Notes: a model not told the origin generated them from the letters alone. DNA of 64,000 nucleotides from Dromiciops gliroides (GCF_019393635.1 NC_057864.1:445168822-445232821), one strand, 5' to 3'; positions 1 through 10,256 are shown, numbered from the stretch's first letter. Numbers and translations are program-made.

Positions 1-512
1 TCTATTGTGCTGTAAGAAATGATGAGCAGGCAGATTTCAGAAAAACCTGGAAAGACTTAAGTGAAATGATGCTGAGTGAAATGAGCAGAACCAGGAGAAC
101 ATTGTACACAGTGACAGCAACATTGTGTGATGATCAACTGTGATAGACTTGGCTCTTTTCAGCAGTGCAATGATCCAAGACAATTCCAAAGTACTCATGA
201 TAGAAAATGTTCTCCACATCCAGAAAAAAGAACTATGGATTCTGAATGCAGATTGAAGCATACCGTTTTTACTTTTGTTTTTGTTTTTTCTTTTCTGAGG
301 TTTTTCCCTTTTGTTCTGATTCTTCTTTCACAACCTGACTAATGCAGAAATATGTTTAATATGTAACATATATCAGATTGCTTTCTGTCTTGGGGAGGGG
401 GGAGGGAAGAGAGGAGGGAAACAAATTTGGAACTAAAAATCTTATGAAAACATGTTGAAAAACTATATTTACATGTAACTGGAAAATAATAAAATACTTT
501 TATGATTAAAAA
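1..512 (+). mobile_element. L1 3' end (marsupial type)
   Basis: GAAATGATGAGCAGG, GATGCTGAGTGAAATGAGCA, a G-rich purine block near 395-420 and an A-rich end are the shared 3' part seen again at 516, 30215, 39115 and 45570. The 5' part lies outside the window or was never copied. Confidence 0.8.
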
Positions 513-515
513 AAA

Positions 516-1171
516 ATCAGAGGCCCTTCAACCTGTGAAATCTTACGTGACCTGATGCTGAGTGAAGTGAGCAAAACCAGAACACTGCACACAGTGATGG
601 CAACGTTGTACAATGATCAACAATGAATAACTTACCTTTTCTCAGCAATACAATGATCCAAGACAATTCCAAAAGACTCATGATGGAAAATGCTCTCCAC
701 ATCCAGAGAAAGAACTATGGTATCTGAATGCAGATTGAAACATACTATTTTCACTTTTTTTTGGTTTTGTTTTTGGGGTTTCATGGTAGTATTTCCCCTT
801 TGTTTCTTCTTTTACAACATGACTAATGTGGAAATAACATGGCTAATTGTGGAAATATGTTTAACATGATTGTACATATATAACCTACATGAGATTGCTT
901 ACCCTCTTGGGGAGAAGGGAGGGGAGGGAAAGCAAAAAATTTGAAACTCAAAATCTTATTAAAAATGAATACTGGGCAGCTAGATGGCACAGTGGATAGA
1001 GCACCGGCCCTGGAGTCAGGAGTACCTGGGTTCAAATCCGGCCTCAGACACTTAACACTTACTAGCTGTGTGACCCTGGGCAAGTCACTTAACCCCAATT
1101 GCCTCACTTAAAATAAAAAAAAAACAAACAAAATTTAAAAATTTAAAAATGAATACTGAAAACTATCTTTA
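516..1171 (+). mobile_element. L1 3' end, split by a SINE
   Basis: Second copy in tandem with the one at 1. It includes GATGCTGAGTGAAGTGAGCA and the G-rich block near 920-935. The SINE at 974 splits its tail, and AAAAATGAATACTG is duplicated on both sides. Confidence 0.8.
974..1146 (+). mobile_element. CORE-SINE (WSINE1-like)
   Basis: Starts GGGCAGCTAGATGGCAC with tRNA-like box B GGTTCAAATCC, CORE segment and a loose A-rich tail. Flanked by the 14-bp duplication AAAAATGAATACTG. It has the TTAACACTTAC / AATTGCCTCAC variant. Confidence 0.9.
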
Positions 1172-1318
1172 GGGGGCAGCTAGGTGGCGCAGTGGATAAA
1201 GCATTGACCCTGGATTCAGAAGGACCTTTGTTGAAACAGCCTCAGAGACTTGACACTTACTAGCTGTGTGACCCTGGGCAAGTCACTTAACCCCAATTGC
1301 CTCACCCAAAAAAGAAAA
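1172..1318 (+). mobile_element. CORE-SINE (WSINE1-like)
   Basis: GGGGGCAGCTAGGTGGCGCA through CCCCAATTGCCTCACCC and an A-rich tail. Box B is damaged (TTGTTGAAACAG). Confidence 0.88.
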
Positions 1319-1544
1319 GTCAGAGAGAGCTCTTTCTCCCCTTTTCTACGCCTCAAAACCCCTTGACATCATCTCTTCAATTGCTTGAGTCCCCGAGGAA
1401 GAGGAGACTGCCAAGACCACCAAGTCCAACCCCTTTAGCTGTGCCCATGATTCCCTCTCTCCAGTAGCTTGTCCCTTCAGTTATTTCCCCTCCCCTCTAA
1501 TATAACATCTTTTCCTAACACAGGGTTCTTCTGCTGCCTACAAA

Positions 1545-1702
1545 CATACCCCAGGTCTGTACATAGTTAGTCATGTGTTGTCTGCTCTTTGAGAGCAGAG
1601 ACTGGTTATGGGGGGGGGGGGTGTTTTTGTTTTGCCTTTCTCTGTATCCTTAGTGCTTAGCTAATAGCAGACCCTTAAATGCTTGTTGACTTGACTCCAT
1701 CC
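1545..1702 (+). mobile_element. L2 3' end
   Basis: TCTGTACATAGTTAG, GTTGTCTGCTCTTTGAGAGCA, then CCTTAGTGCTTAGC and AAATGCTTGTTGACT is the L2 3' terminal pattern. A G10 run interrupts it. The upstream 1320-1544 is pyrimidine-rich with nothing definite. Confidence 0.65.
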
Positions 1703-1747
1703 CTAAGGAACCTTCACTTGAATCTCTGTCCCTTCAAGTTATCATCT

Positions 1748-1899
1748 TTTTTTTTTTTTATGGTGAGGCATTTGGGGTTACGTGACTTGCCTAGGATCAC
1801 ACAGCTAGGAAGTGTTAAGTGTCTGAGGTCGGATTTGAACTCGGGTCCTCCTGACTCCAGGGCCGGTGCTCCATCTACTGCGCCACCTTAGCTGCCCCC
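1748..1899 (-). mobile_element. CORE-SINE, antisense
   Basis: Poly-T then GGTGAGGCATTTGGGGTTA to TTAGCTGCCCC. Flanked by TCAAGTTATCATCTT on both sides, a clear target duplication. Confidence 0.9.
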
Positions 1900-1904
1900 T
1901 CAAG

Positions 1905-3178
1905 TTATCATCTTATATCTCCTCCCTTTTCGTAACCAAACCACTGGGAAAAAATGCTTCTACTTCCTTTCCTCTTGTTCAATTTCTCATCCTACTTTCT
2001 GATGTCCTCACTTGACTGAAACATCTTTATAAGATGAAGAATCTCTTATTGCTCAATGAGGTGACCCTTGACCTTTGATAGATGACCATCCTTTCTCTCT
2101 GGATAGTCTCTCTTCCCTGAATTTCCATGCCATATCCTCTAACTGTTCTCCTACTTGCCTAACAGATGCCTTCCTAGTCTCCTCTGCAAGAGCATCTTCC
2201 ATGTCCCACTCTACTAAGCATGGCCATGGACATTATGAGTCCATTATCCTTAACTCTACACTCTCCCTCATTTCTCATAGATAATCAGCTGTCACATTTG
2301 GTGGATTCTACCTCCACATCTCACTCCCCTGTGTTTTCTCCCCTCCCTGAGGCCACCCTCCCTCAGATTAGCCCCTCACCATCTCTAAACCTCCTAATTG
2401 ATCTGCCTGCTTCTGACTGGTCTTTCTCATTTTCCAATTTATCCTCCACCCAGCTGCTAAATAGATGTTCCTAAAGCATGGGTCTGACTACCTACCCACA
2501 CTGCTTCAGAAGTGTCTGTGATTCCTTTTTTTTCCCCCAGAGCAATGAGGGTCAAGTGACTTGCCCAGGGTCACACAACTAGTAAGTGTCAAGTGTCTGA
2601 GGCTGGATTTGAACTCAGGTCCTTCTGAATCCAGGGGTGATGCTTTATCCACTGTGCCACCTTAGCTGCCCCTGTGGTTCCTTTTTGCCTTCAGAATGAA
2701 ATAGAAACTTCTCTGTCACATTAAAGCCCAACCCATATTTCTAGACCGATTTCACATCACGCCTCCTGACACACTTTACTTTCTAGCCAAACTGGCCTAC
2801 ATTCCATTCCATGCTTTTCCTCCTTGCATATTTACAGGCTGAATGCCCTCTTCCCCATACATGGAATTCTCTCCCTTTTCTCCTCAGACTCTTGGGATAT
2901 CCAGTCTCAGTCTAGGCTAAGATCAAGTGTTATCTTTCTACACAAGGTCTTTGCTGACTTGCCCCCCCATTATCATATTTACTTTTTATATATTTTGCAT
3001 TTCCTTGTACATATATACATGTCGTTTACCTACACAGAGTGCAAGCTCCTTCAGGCAGAGGCGGGTTTTTGTTTGTTTGTGTGTTTGTTTTTGTCTTTTT
3101 CTTTATATCTCAAGTATCCAGTACAGTGCCTGGCACATAGTAGATGCTAAGAAGTGCTTGTTGAATGAGTGGATGAAT
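1905..3178 (+). mobile_element. L2 relic with SINE inserted
   Basis: Blocks such as AGCCAAACTGGCCTAC, CATGGAATTCTCTCCC, TGCAAGCTCC and CAGTGCCTGGCACATAGTAG followed by TGCTTGTTGAATGA match the 3' half of L2. A SINE at 2526 splits it. Confidence 0.7.
2526..2672 (-). mobile_element. CORE-SINE, antisense
   Basis: AGCAATGAGGGTCAAGTGAC to TTAGCTGCCCC. Flanks TGTGATTCCTTTT and TGTGGTTCCTTTT are a near-perfect target duplication within L2. Confidence 0.9.
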
Positions 3179-3206
3179 GACAAAGGAAAATGTAGAGAAC
3201 ATTTTG

Positions 3207-3334
3207 AGGGGCAATGAGGGTTAAGTGACTTACCCAGGGTCACAGTTAGTGTCAAGTGTTTGAGACCAGATTTGAACTCAGGTTCTCCTGAATCAAGGGC
3301 TGGTGCTTTATCTACTGTATCAGCTAGTTGCCCC
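3207..3334 (-). mobile_element. CORE-SINE, antisense, diverged
   Basis: GGGGCAATGAGGGTTAAGTG to CTAGTTGCCCCC with internal deletions. Confidence 0.85.
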
Positions 3335-3379
3335 CATATATTTTTTTAATAGCTAGAATGACTAAGTCATTTTGAGTAT

Positions 3380-3572
3380 TATAAATACTCAAATCAATTA
3401 CAAAGAACCCATGAAAGAAGATGCTATCCACATCCTGAGAAAAATTAACTGTTAAACAGAAGTATGTATAATATGGTTTTACACACACACACACACACAT
3501 ACACACACACACACTTAATGGTAGCCTTCTCTAGTGGGGAGTGGGGAGGGAGGGAGAAAAAAAATTAAAAGT
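3380..3572 (+). mobile_element. L1 3' fragment, diverged
   Basis: AATCAATTACAAAGAACCCATG, GATGCTATCCACATCC, a CA repeat at 3481-3514, and the GGGGAGTGGGGAGGGAGGGA block fit the L1 3' UTR. 3573-4030 that follows shows no named repeat or gene. Confidence 0.55.
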
Positions 3573-4038
3573 GCACAGCAAAGAACAAAAGAAAACCTAG
3601 AAGGAAGTACAGAAAAGCAGGGTAGCTTTGAAAATGATGTGTAGTATTTATTACATAGTTTTTCAAAAACAGTAAATAGTGTGAAATGGAAATCCATGGC
3701 TTTATATTAAAACCTTTTCTTATGTCGTACTGATTGCATGGACGTTTTCCTTTTTTATCTTTTTGAATTTAAGTTCAAAATGAATACAGATTTTTAAAAC
3801 TAGCTGACGTGGAAAGATATATGGGGAAGGGGCTTCAGGAAAGTGGTGGTCCTTCTTCTAGTCATGGTGGAAGTGGTGCCTGAGATGAACTCTGAGATAC
3901 CAGGGATACATGTAAATGGTGCTTAGCAGGCAGAACTAGAGCTGAGGGGGTGTCAGGACCAGAGACATAGATTGGGAATCAACTGCATCAAGAGGTCAGT
4001 TGAAATACATGGAGACCAGTGAAGGAGAGCACACAGAG

Positions 4039-4040
<2 letters not shown>

Positions 4041-4098
<58 letters not shown>
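4041..4098. repeat. (GT)n microsatellite
   Basis: About 29 uninterrupted GT units. Confidence 0.98.
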
Positions 4099-4451
4099 CA
4101 GAGACAGACAGACGCAGAGAGAGATGGCTGAAGACAACCTTGGAAAGTACTTATACTTGGAGGGCAGCAAGGGGAAGATGGGAAGGCAGAAATAGAGTGG
4201 GTAGGAGGAAAGGGTCACAGAGGCAGAGAGAGAAAAAAAAATCATTGAAGGGATGATGAGCAGAAAAGTTCAAGGGGAATTTCCCTGGAAGAAGGCTATT
4301 GCATGTGGGAGTTAAGAAATTACTGGTGACTTTGCAAAGAGCAATTTGAGTTAGTGAGAAATTGCAAGGAAATAAGGAGGGCATTGAGTGGAAACAGTGA
4401 TTGTGTTATCTTGGTATGGTCAAAGAGTTACAGAAGGGACTTAGCGGTTCA

Positions 4452-4456
<5 letters not shown>

Positions 4457-4541
<85 letters not shown>

Positions 4542-4544
4542 CTG
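4457..4544. repeat. (TC)n microsatellite at the retrocopy tail
   Basis: About 44 CT units with one interruption, exactly where the epsin retrocopy should have its poly(A) tail. 4099-4456 before it shows no gene. Confidence 0.95.
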
Positions 4545-4556
4545 TTAGAAATATCA

Positions 4557-4562
4557 TTTATT
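4557..4562 (-). terminator. Relic polyadenylation signal of the epsin retrocopy
   Basis: AATAAA on the minus strand about 12 bases before the GA repeat that replaces a poly(A) tail. It marks the 3' end of the copied mRNA. Confidence 0.6.
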
Positions 4563-4798
4563 ATCAAAGTCACAATAGTGATCGTCAGAGACAATCACTA
4601 TGACCACAGTGGGGAAATCAGGGCTTGAACATTGATTGGAGGCTGAGGGAGGGACAGGAGTGCAGAGATTCAAAACTGGGAGAAATAGGGGAGGGGGCAC
4701 CCAAGTGCCCTAGCTCCATCTAATGCCTCCAGATTGAGGGGTCCCCCTGATTGCCAAGCCTCCCTCCTGTTTCCAGCTTTAGGAGGGAGCTAGGATTG

Positions 4799-5099
4799 TT
4801 GTTCTCCAAGAGGACCATGACAGATGTCACGACTTGCAATGAATTGGATTTAAGTGAGGAAGGACTGTGCGAAGTCACCAGCCTCACTCTCTCCTCCCAA
4901 GCCATCTGGGTCCAATGGCAAGATATGTTATCAGGATGACTGGAGAGGTACCCAGATATTTAAGGTAATTGGAGTTAAGTTACTTGCCCAGGATCACACA
5001 GCTAGTGTCTGAATGTCTGAATTGTCTGAGGTGAGATTTGAACTCAGGTCCTCCTAACTTAGAGCCAGCGCTCTAACCACCGTACCATTTAGCTGCCCT
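4799..5099 (-). mobile_element. Composite SINE (unique ~170-bp arm plus CORE-SINE arm), copy 1
   Basis: Starts TTGTTCTCCAAGAGGACCATGACA and runs about 170 bp through TCACTCTCTCCTCC, then passes into an antisense tRNA/CORE SINE ending in AGCTGCCC. The copy at 7912 has the same two arms in the same order. It sits inside the 3' UTR part of the epsin retrocopy. Confidence 0.75.
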
Positions 5100-5573
5100 G
5101 GGAGCTGGAGAGAGGGTATAATGTGAGTGGGTCAGGTTGGGGCTGTGACTGGGGAGGAAGGAAGGAAGGGCCCCCCGTTTTCACATGAACTCACAATACT
5201 GATTTGGTGGGTGAGAGGAGGCAAGAAGGCCCCCATTATAGGAGGAAGGGATTGGTGTTAGGGGGTGGGGCTCTTGGGGGCATCATGGGAGGCAGACCAG
5301 GCCCTGCACCCAGGGGTGAGATAAAGGCCATTGGGGCCCCAGGACTAGGGGGTACAGGGCTGAGATGTACTTGGTTCAGAGTGAATATGGCTGGAGGTGG
5401 AGACTGGAAAGGGTTGGTGAGGGATAAGCCAGTGGTTGTGCCAGGGGCTCCAGTAGGCAGGAAAAGATTGGAGTCCTTGGGTCCTGGGTGGTGGTCTGGG
5501 TGCACATGGGACTTCAGAAAACAAACAAAGCAAAGATTTTGTTTTAAAAATAGATTTTACAAAGACACATATA

Positions 5574-5786
5574 CAGGGTGGACCAAAAGTAACAAAGGAG
5601 TCTGATGTTTTGGTAACTTTTTGAAAATTCTTTTCAAATAATTTATACCATTTATGAGATTTTTATTTTTCACAAGTAATATAAATTCATTTTCCATATA
5701 TCCCATATATGCAGCTATGGTATTGTAAATTAAAAACAAAAAATAAAGGAGTTATTAAAACCCTTCGTTACCTTTGACCCACCCTG
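5574..5786. mobile_element. Mariner-like MITE, copy 1
   Basis: 213-bp element with imperfect terminal inverted repeats (left CAGGGTGGACCAAAAGTAAC; the right end reads the same on the other strand with three changes) flanked by TA on both sides (5572-5573 and 5787-5788). It has no coding capacity. TA target and TIR style point to Tc1/mariner. It shares its interior with the copy at 9372. Confidence 0.85.
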
Positions 5787-5806
5787 TAGAAGATAACTGG
5801 GAATTT

Positions 5807-5948
5807 GGGGCAGCTAGGTGGCGCAGCGGATAAAGCACCTGCCCTGGATTCAGGAGGACCTGATTTCAAATCCAGCCTTAGACACTTGACACTTACTAGC
5901 TGTGTGACCCTGGGCAAGTCACTTAACCCCAACTGCCCAGCCAAAAAA
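5807..5948 (+). mobile_element. CORE-SINE
   Basis: GGGGCAGCTAGGTGGCGCAG to CCCCAACTGCCCAGCC with an A/C-rich tail. Confidence 0.9.
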
Positions 5949-6120
5949 CCAAAACAACCACCACCACCACAACAACAATAACAAAAAGAAGACAACTAGG
6001 AATTCAAGGGCAGGATAACAGAGGAAGATCCAAGTGTGTGTCATCATCCAGTATAGTGCTCAGAATGAGGGAAGGCTGACTATGGCCTAGTTCTCTAAGC
6101 AATTAAAAGGATCTTTTAGG

Positions 6121-6273
6121 AGGCAGCTAGGTGGCGCAGTGGATAAAGCACCGGCCCTGGATTCAGGAGTACCTGAGTTCAAATATGGCCTCAGACACTT
6201 GACACTTACTAGCTGTGTGACCCTGGGCAAGTCACTTAACCCCCATTGTCCTGCAAAAAAAAAAAAAAAAAAA
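6121..6273 (+). mobile_element. CORE-SINE with poly(A)
   Basis: AGGCAGCTAGGTGGCGCAGT to CCCCCATTGTCCTGC and about 19 A. AGGATCTTTTAG / AGGACCTTTTAG flanks form a target duplication. Confidence 0.9.
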
Positions 6274-6365
6274 GGACCTTTTAGATGTTGAAAGAAGATC
6301 ACAGAAGAGATGGGATCAAGGGGGTCCTGAAAAGTATTTAACTGGATCTCTGATAGAAAAAAAAA

Positions 6366-6650
6366 GTGCTCAGGACAAATGTTTAAATTTGACATGTACT
6401 GTTAACATTTTCTCCTTCACTTTCTCCTTCATGAAACAATAAACAAAATCCTGATTTGCAGTATTCACCCATTTCCAATGTGCAAATAAATGCTCATGCT
6501 GAAAACTAAACAGCTGGCAGATACAAGCTGGCTCAAGCACACCCCCAGAAGGGTATGACTGCTGGAGGTATAAAATGCACAATGAAAACAGACACCTGTG
6601 AAGGTAGAACCACTCAGCCCTTTTGGGTCTTATTTTATCCACTATGATCT
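6366..6650. other. Unassigned block, no gene recognised
   Basis: No SINE or LINE pattern that I recognise and no convincing protein. It carries CAGCTGGCAGATACAAGCTGG. It may be an old repeat or conserved noncoding DNA. Confidence 0.3.
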
Positions 6651-6659
6651 TTTCTCTTT

Positions 6660-6806
6660 TCTTTTTTTTTTTTTTTGAGGCAATCAGGGTTAAGTGACTT
6701 ATCCAGGGTCACACAGCTAGTAAGTATGTGAGGCCAGATTTAAACTCATATCTTCCTGACTCCAAGGGCCAGTATTATAACCACTATACCCACCTAGCTC
6801 CCCCCA
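6660..6806 (-). mobile_element. CORE-SINE, antisense
   Basis: Poly-T, GAGGCAATCAGGGTTAAGTG to CACCTAGCTCCCCCC. Flanks CACTATGATCTTT and CACCATGATCTTT mark the target duplication. Confidence 0.88.
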
Positions 6807-6849
6807 CCATGATCTTTCAACTACTATAGCTAGGTTCTTTTACCTGTCA

Positions 6850-7312
6850 CCTTGGCCATCTCATCATCTTCCTATTGCTGCTTAACTCATCCTTCCCATC
6901 TGGATCAACACCATCAACAGGGTGCCGGAGATCAAGACCTCCAACCTGGGGTTTTCTAGCTCCAGGTATTAAGGAAATTAATCCAGTCAATTTAGGAGTT
7001 CCTATCCCAGGGCCCACTTTTGTCCACTCTACCTACAATCTAGTCTTGTGTCACTGTATCTATAGGGAGTCTCTACAAGACTCCAATCCCATCTAGCCAT
7101 CCGTTCAGGCCATTTCACTATTACTATACCCTCACTTATGCACCCTCTCTTCTTCCCCAGAACAGACTCCCTAATATGTGTTGTTTCCTTTTTAAAAAAT
7201 ATGTTCCTTGAAGACAAGGCCTGTCTCTATTCAAATATTGGTATCTCCAGCCCTTAGCACAGGATCCAGCATACAGTTAGTGCTTCATAAATGCCTTTTC
7301 CTTCATCCATCC
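6850..7312 (+). mobile_element. Probable L2 relic
   Basis: The 3' part (CTTGAAGACAAGGCCTGTCT, CAGCCCTTAGCACAGGATCC, GTGCTTCATAAATGCC) reads as an L2 3' end; the rest is weak. The following 7313-7860 has nothing I can name. Confidence 0.5.
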
Positions 7313-7911
7313 ATCCATTCATTCAAAATTAACTAAGGCAAGGAATCGAAATGCAAGGCAGAAGATGATATGAAAGCACCTAGGTACTCCTCAAAGAATT
7401 CTAGCACTAAGCCTGGATGAACTGAGCCTCCTTCAGTGATCATTTTAAAGATGGTGGATAGGAGAGAGATACTTCAGGGCCAGAGAGGAGCAAATGTGCA
7501 GTTTGCAAAAAAAAGACAAGAGGGTAGATCCCAGAAATCCTTGATGATTGAGTTTGGCTAGAGTTAGGATCCACCAAGCCCTTAACATGCTAGCATGATG
7601 GGCTAGATCTAAGGAAGTGAGATTCAATAAGGATAGATTTGGGTCAACATCTTGGTTTAAAGATCTAACTTCCTAAGTCCAAGATAGGGAAGGCATGGCA
7701 TGAAAAAAAAATCTGAGGGGGGTTTATGGCCTGAAAGCTCAACATGAGTGAACAAAAGCAACCGACCTGTGGGAAGGAGAGGAAAAACTGGGCAGATATT
7801 TATATGTGCACTTTAATTTGGGTTCCTGAGAAATAAATGTATTTTCAACTTTCTGCATGAGTAGCGCCTATGTCTGGCAGGACCGATAACTCCCCAAAGA
7901 CCGGGCTGTTA

Positions 7912-8222
7912 TTTGTCTTTTGTTCTCCAAGAGAACCATGGCATCAGGGTGATGTCATGACTTGCACTGAATTTGATTTAAGTGTGTGTGTGGGGTTGCT
8001 GTGCAAGGTCACCAACTTCACTCTCTCCTCCAGAGGCACCTGGGTCCAGTGGCAATACATATATCAGGAAAACCAGAGATGGCCCCAGATGTTTGAGGTA
8101 CTTGGGGTTAAGTGACATACCCAGGGTCACACAGCTAGTAAGTATCTGATGTGAGATTTGAACTCATGTCCTCCCAACTTTAGGGCCAGTGCTCTGTCCA
8201 CTGGGCCACCTACCTGCCCCTC
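7912..8222 (-). mobile_element. Composite SINE, copy 2
   Basis: Same arm order as the 4799 copy: TTTTGTTCTCCAAGAGAACC, then GTCATGACTTGCA, TCACTCTCTCCTCC, GGTCCAGTGGCAA, followed by the antisense SINE arm ending CTGCCCC. Confidence 0.75.
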
Positions 8223-8271
8223 AAAGACCAGACAGAGCCATGTCAAAGAGCAATTGTCAGGGATAGGTTGT

Positions 8272-8515
8272 TTCATCTAGGTGGCACAGTGGGTAGAGCA
8301 GTCAAGAAGGAACCAAATTCAAATCTGGCTTCAGACACTTAATAGCTGTATGACCCTCCTAAAGTCACTTAACCTCAGATTGCCTGTTTCCTTATCTGTA
8401 AAACCACGATACTGATAGTAGCTACCTCCCAGAGTTTTGGTAAGGAGCAAATGAGATATTTGTGAAGTATGTAGAAGACCTTAAAGATGAATATTGATGC
8501 CAGATATTATTTTCT
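8272..8515 (+). mobile_element. MIR-type SINE
   Basis: CTAGGTGGCACAGTGGGTAG, then CAGACACTTAATAGCTGTATG, CCTTATCTGTAAAAC and the long 3' portion typical of MIR. Confidence 0.75.
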
Positions 8516-8519
8516 TAAA

Positions 8520-8750
8520 GTAGCTAGGTGGCACAATGGATAGAATAGTAGGCCTGGAGTCAGGAAGACACATCTTCCTGAGTTCAAATCTGACCTCAGA
8601 CACTTAGTAGCTGTGTGACCCTGGGCAAGTCACTTCCCCATTTGCTTCAGTTCCTCATGTGTAAAATGAGCTGGAGAAGGAAATGGCAAACCACTCCAGG
8701 ATCTTTGCCAAGAAAACCCCAAAGGGGTCAAGAAAAAAACAAACAACAAT
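8520..8750 (+). mobile_element. SINE with RTE-type tail
   Basis: tRNA/CORE head followed by GGAGAAGGAAATGGCAAACC, ACTCCAGGATCTTTGCC and AAGAAAACCCCAAAGGGGTC, the tail shared with RTE elements. Confidence 0.85.
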
Positions 8751-8871
8751 TTTCTTTTAGCATGGCCTGAAGAAAAAAAGAAAATACCCCTGGGGGTGGG
8801 AGAAGGGGAGAGAGGGGTCCTCTTCAGTTTCACTTTGCAGCTCTTTAACGTTGGTAAATATATTTTTTTAG

Positions 8872-9006
8872 TGGGGCAATGAGGGTTAAGTGACTCACCC
8901 AGGGTCACACAGCTAGTAAGTGTCAAGTGTGAGAGGCTGGATTTGAACTCAGGTCCTCCTGAATCCAGGGCCGGTGCTCTATCCACTGTGCCACCTAGCT
9001 GCCCCC
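8872..9006 (-). mobile_element. CORE-SINE, antisense
   Basis: GTGGGGCAATGAGGGTTAAG to CCACCTAGCTGCCCCCC, near-consensus. Confidence 0.9.
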
Positions 9007-9371
9007 CGTTAATATTTATAAATAGCTTATTATTAGCCTTTGAACTGCTGTAGAGTATGATGCTTGTCCTTCCCACTTTATAGAGGTGAGACAAATGCCT
9101 CACACACACACAAAAAATAAGCTGGAGAAATCATGCCAAGGAGAACACCAAGTCAGGAACCTAGTAATGCTCATTCTCTGCTCTGGCCATGTCTGGCCCC
9201 TTTCCCTGATTTATTCAGTCCAGAAATAACTCCTCCATCCCCGATAGAGTCACATTGAAATCTGGAAACTGACAGTTTAAACTGGAATCTGGTCTCTGTC
9301 TTCCTCCTCCTCCTCCTCGATTTTGATAGGCACTCACTTCTAAATCTTTATCTTTACCAGGTCCTTACATA

Positions 9372-9640
9372 AGGTGGGCCAAAAGTCACGAAGAGGTCTG
9401 ATGTTTTAATAACATTTTGAAAATTATTTTTACTTTATTTTTGGCCATTTATGAGATTTGATTTTTCAAATGGAATGTAAACTTCATATATATATATATA
9501 TATACATATACATAATGGGTATATATATGTAGATATATACACACACATACTATATATACTGTATATGCTGCTATGGTATTGCAAACTGAAAACAAAAAGT
9601 AAAGGAGTTATTCAATATTCGTGACTTTTGGCCCACCCTG
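9372..9640. mobile_element. Mariner-like MITE, copy 2, expanded by a TA repeat
   Basis: Same termini (GGTGGGCCAAAAGTCACGAA at left, its inverse at right) and same interior blocks as the 5574 copy (TCTGATGTTTT, TTTATGAGATTT, GCTATGGTATTG, AAAGGAGTTATT). An AT/CA microsatellite at about 9486-9560 lengthens it. The left TSD is TA; the right has mutated to CA. Confidence 0.8.
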
Positions 9641-9689
9641 CACATACCTCATCGCAACTAACCTGTAAGAGAGGTGATAACATTTTTTC

Positions 9690-9835
9690 GTTTTGATTTT
9701 TAACCATTTTAACCCATTTTATTTGAGGACACAAGGAAGCTCACAGATGGATCATGGCTTGCTTAAAAATCACAAGTTAAGTGGAGAAGCAGGATTGGAA
9801 CTCAAGTTTTTTGACTCCCTGTTCCAGTGTTCTTT
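9690..9835 (-). mobile_element. MIR-type SINE, antisense, decayed
   Basis: CCATTTTATTTGAGGACACA and GGATTGGAACTCAAG with TTTGACTCC fit antisense MIR. 9836-10256 beyond it shows nothing definite. Confidence 0.5.
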
Positions 9836-10256
9836 TTTTTTTTTTTTTTTACCAGTACTAAGAATTGGGGACTCAGGGAGCCCAGAGCTTGCTCCTGGTA
9901 AATGGAAAAGTCAGAAGCTGCAGGAAGTATCATTATCTCTTCTACATCACAGGGGTTGTGGGTGTGGCACCCCTGCAACCTGGAAAATCTTTGTAAAATT
10001 ATTTGGCCGTCCCTTTGTAGCAGAGAAGTCTGGATTATTATGGTATTAAAAGATAAAATATATTGATATTATACATGTATTTTATGCATTTCTGAATTTC
10101 CAAGCCTTTTATGTGTCATCTGTTGGTTTTCTCATGTCGTCTGCAACTTTGGCACAATCGCCCCAAATTCCCATTTCATTTCTTATGCCAACCCACGATC
10201 TAGTGAAATCGCAACGGGGAAAGTCAAGATGTGGTAGGGATAACTGTAGTTATGTA

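Larger units (their letters stand above)
4546..5515 (-). pseudogene. 5'-truncated processed retrocopy of an epsin mRNA (EPN1-like)
   Basis: On the minus strand, 5508-5236 encodes about 90 residues matching the C-terminal end of epsin-1 as I remember it: SNLFLP, LTNPFQ, FTLNQ, LSPVPP, ISPLGAGPGLPPMMPP and the terminal NTNPFLL followed by TAA at 5238-5236. The NPF motifs are the EH-domain binding sites of epsins, endocytic adaptors. Nothing epsin-like (ENTH domain, UIMs, DPW region) precedes it; similarity stops abruptly near 5511. Downstream, 3' UTR-like sequence continues to an AATAAA at 4562-4557, then a GA tract where the poly(A) tail should be. This is the pattern of an L1-driven retrocopy cut short at its 5' end. 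A composite SINE at 4799-5099 interrupts the UTR part. No start codon or promoter is evident, so it is probably not a gene. EPN2 or EPN3 as source is less likely. Confidence 0.85.

Noticed and set aside
4401..4628. Open frames of repeated SLSL units and their antisense RERE units
   Set aside because: Low-complexity translation of the TC repeat.
5236..5505. A small proline-rich protein-coding gene
   Set aside because: It is the exact C-terminal end of epsin with retrocopy hallmarks, no start codon of its own (the frame opens with GTG) and no promoter sign.
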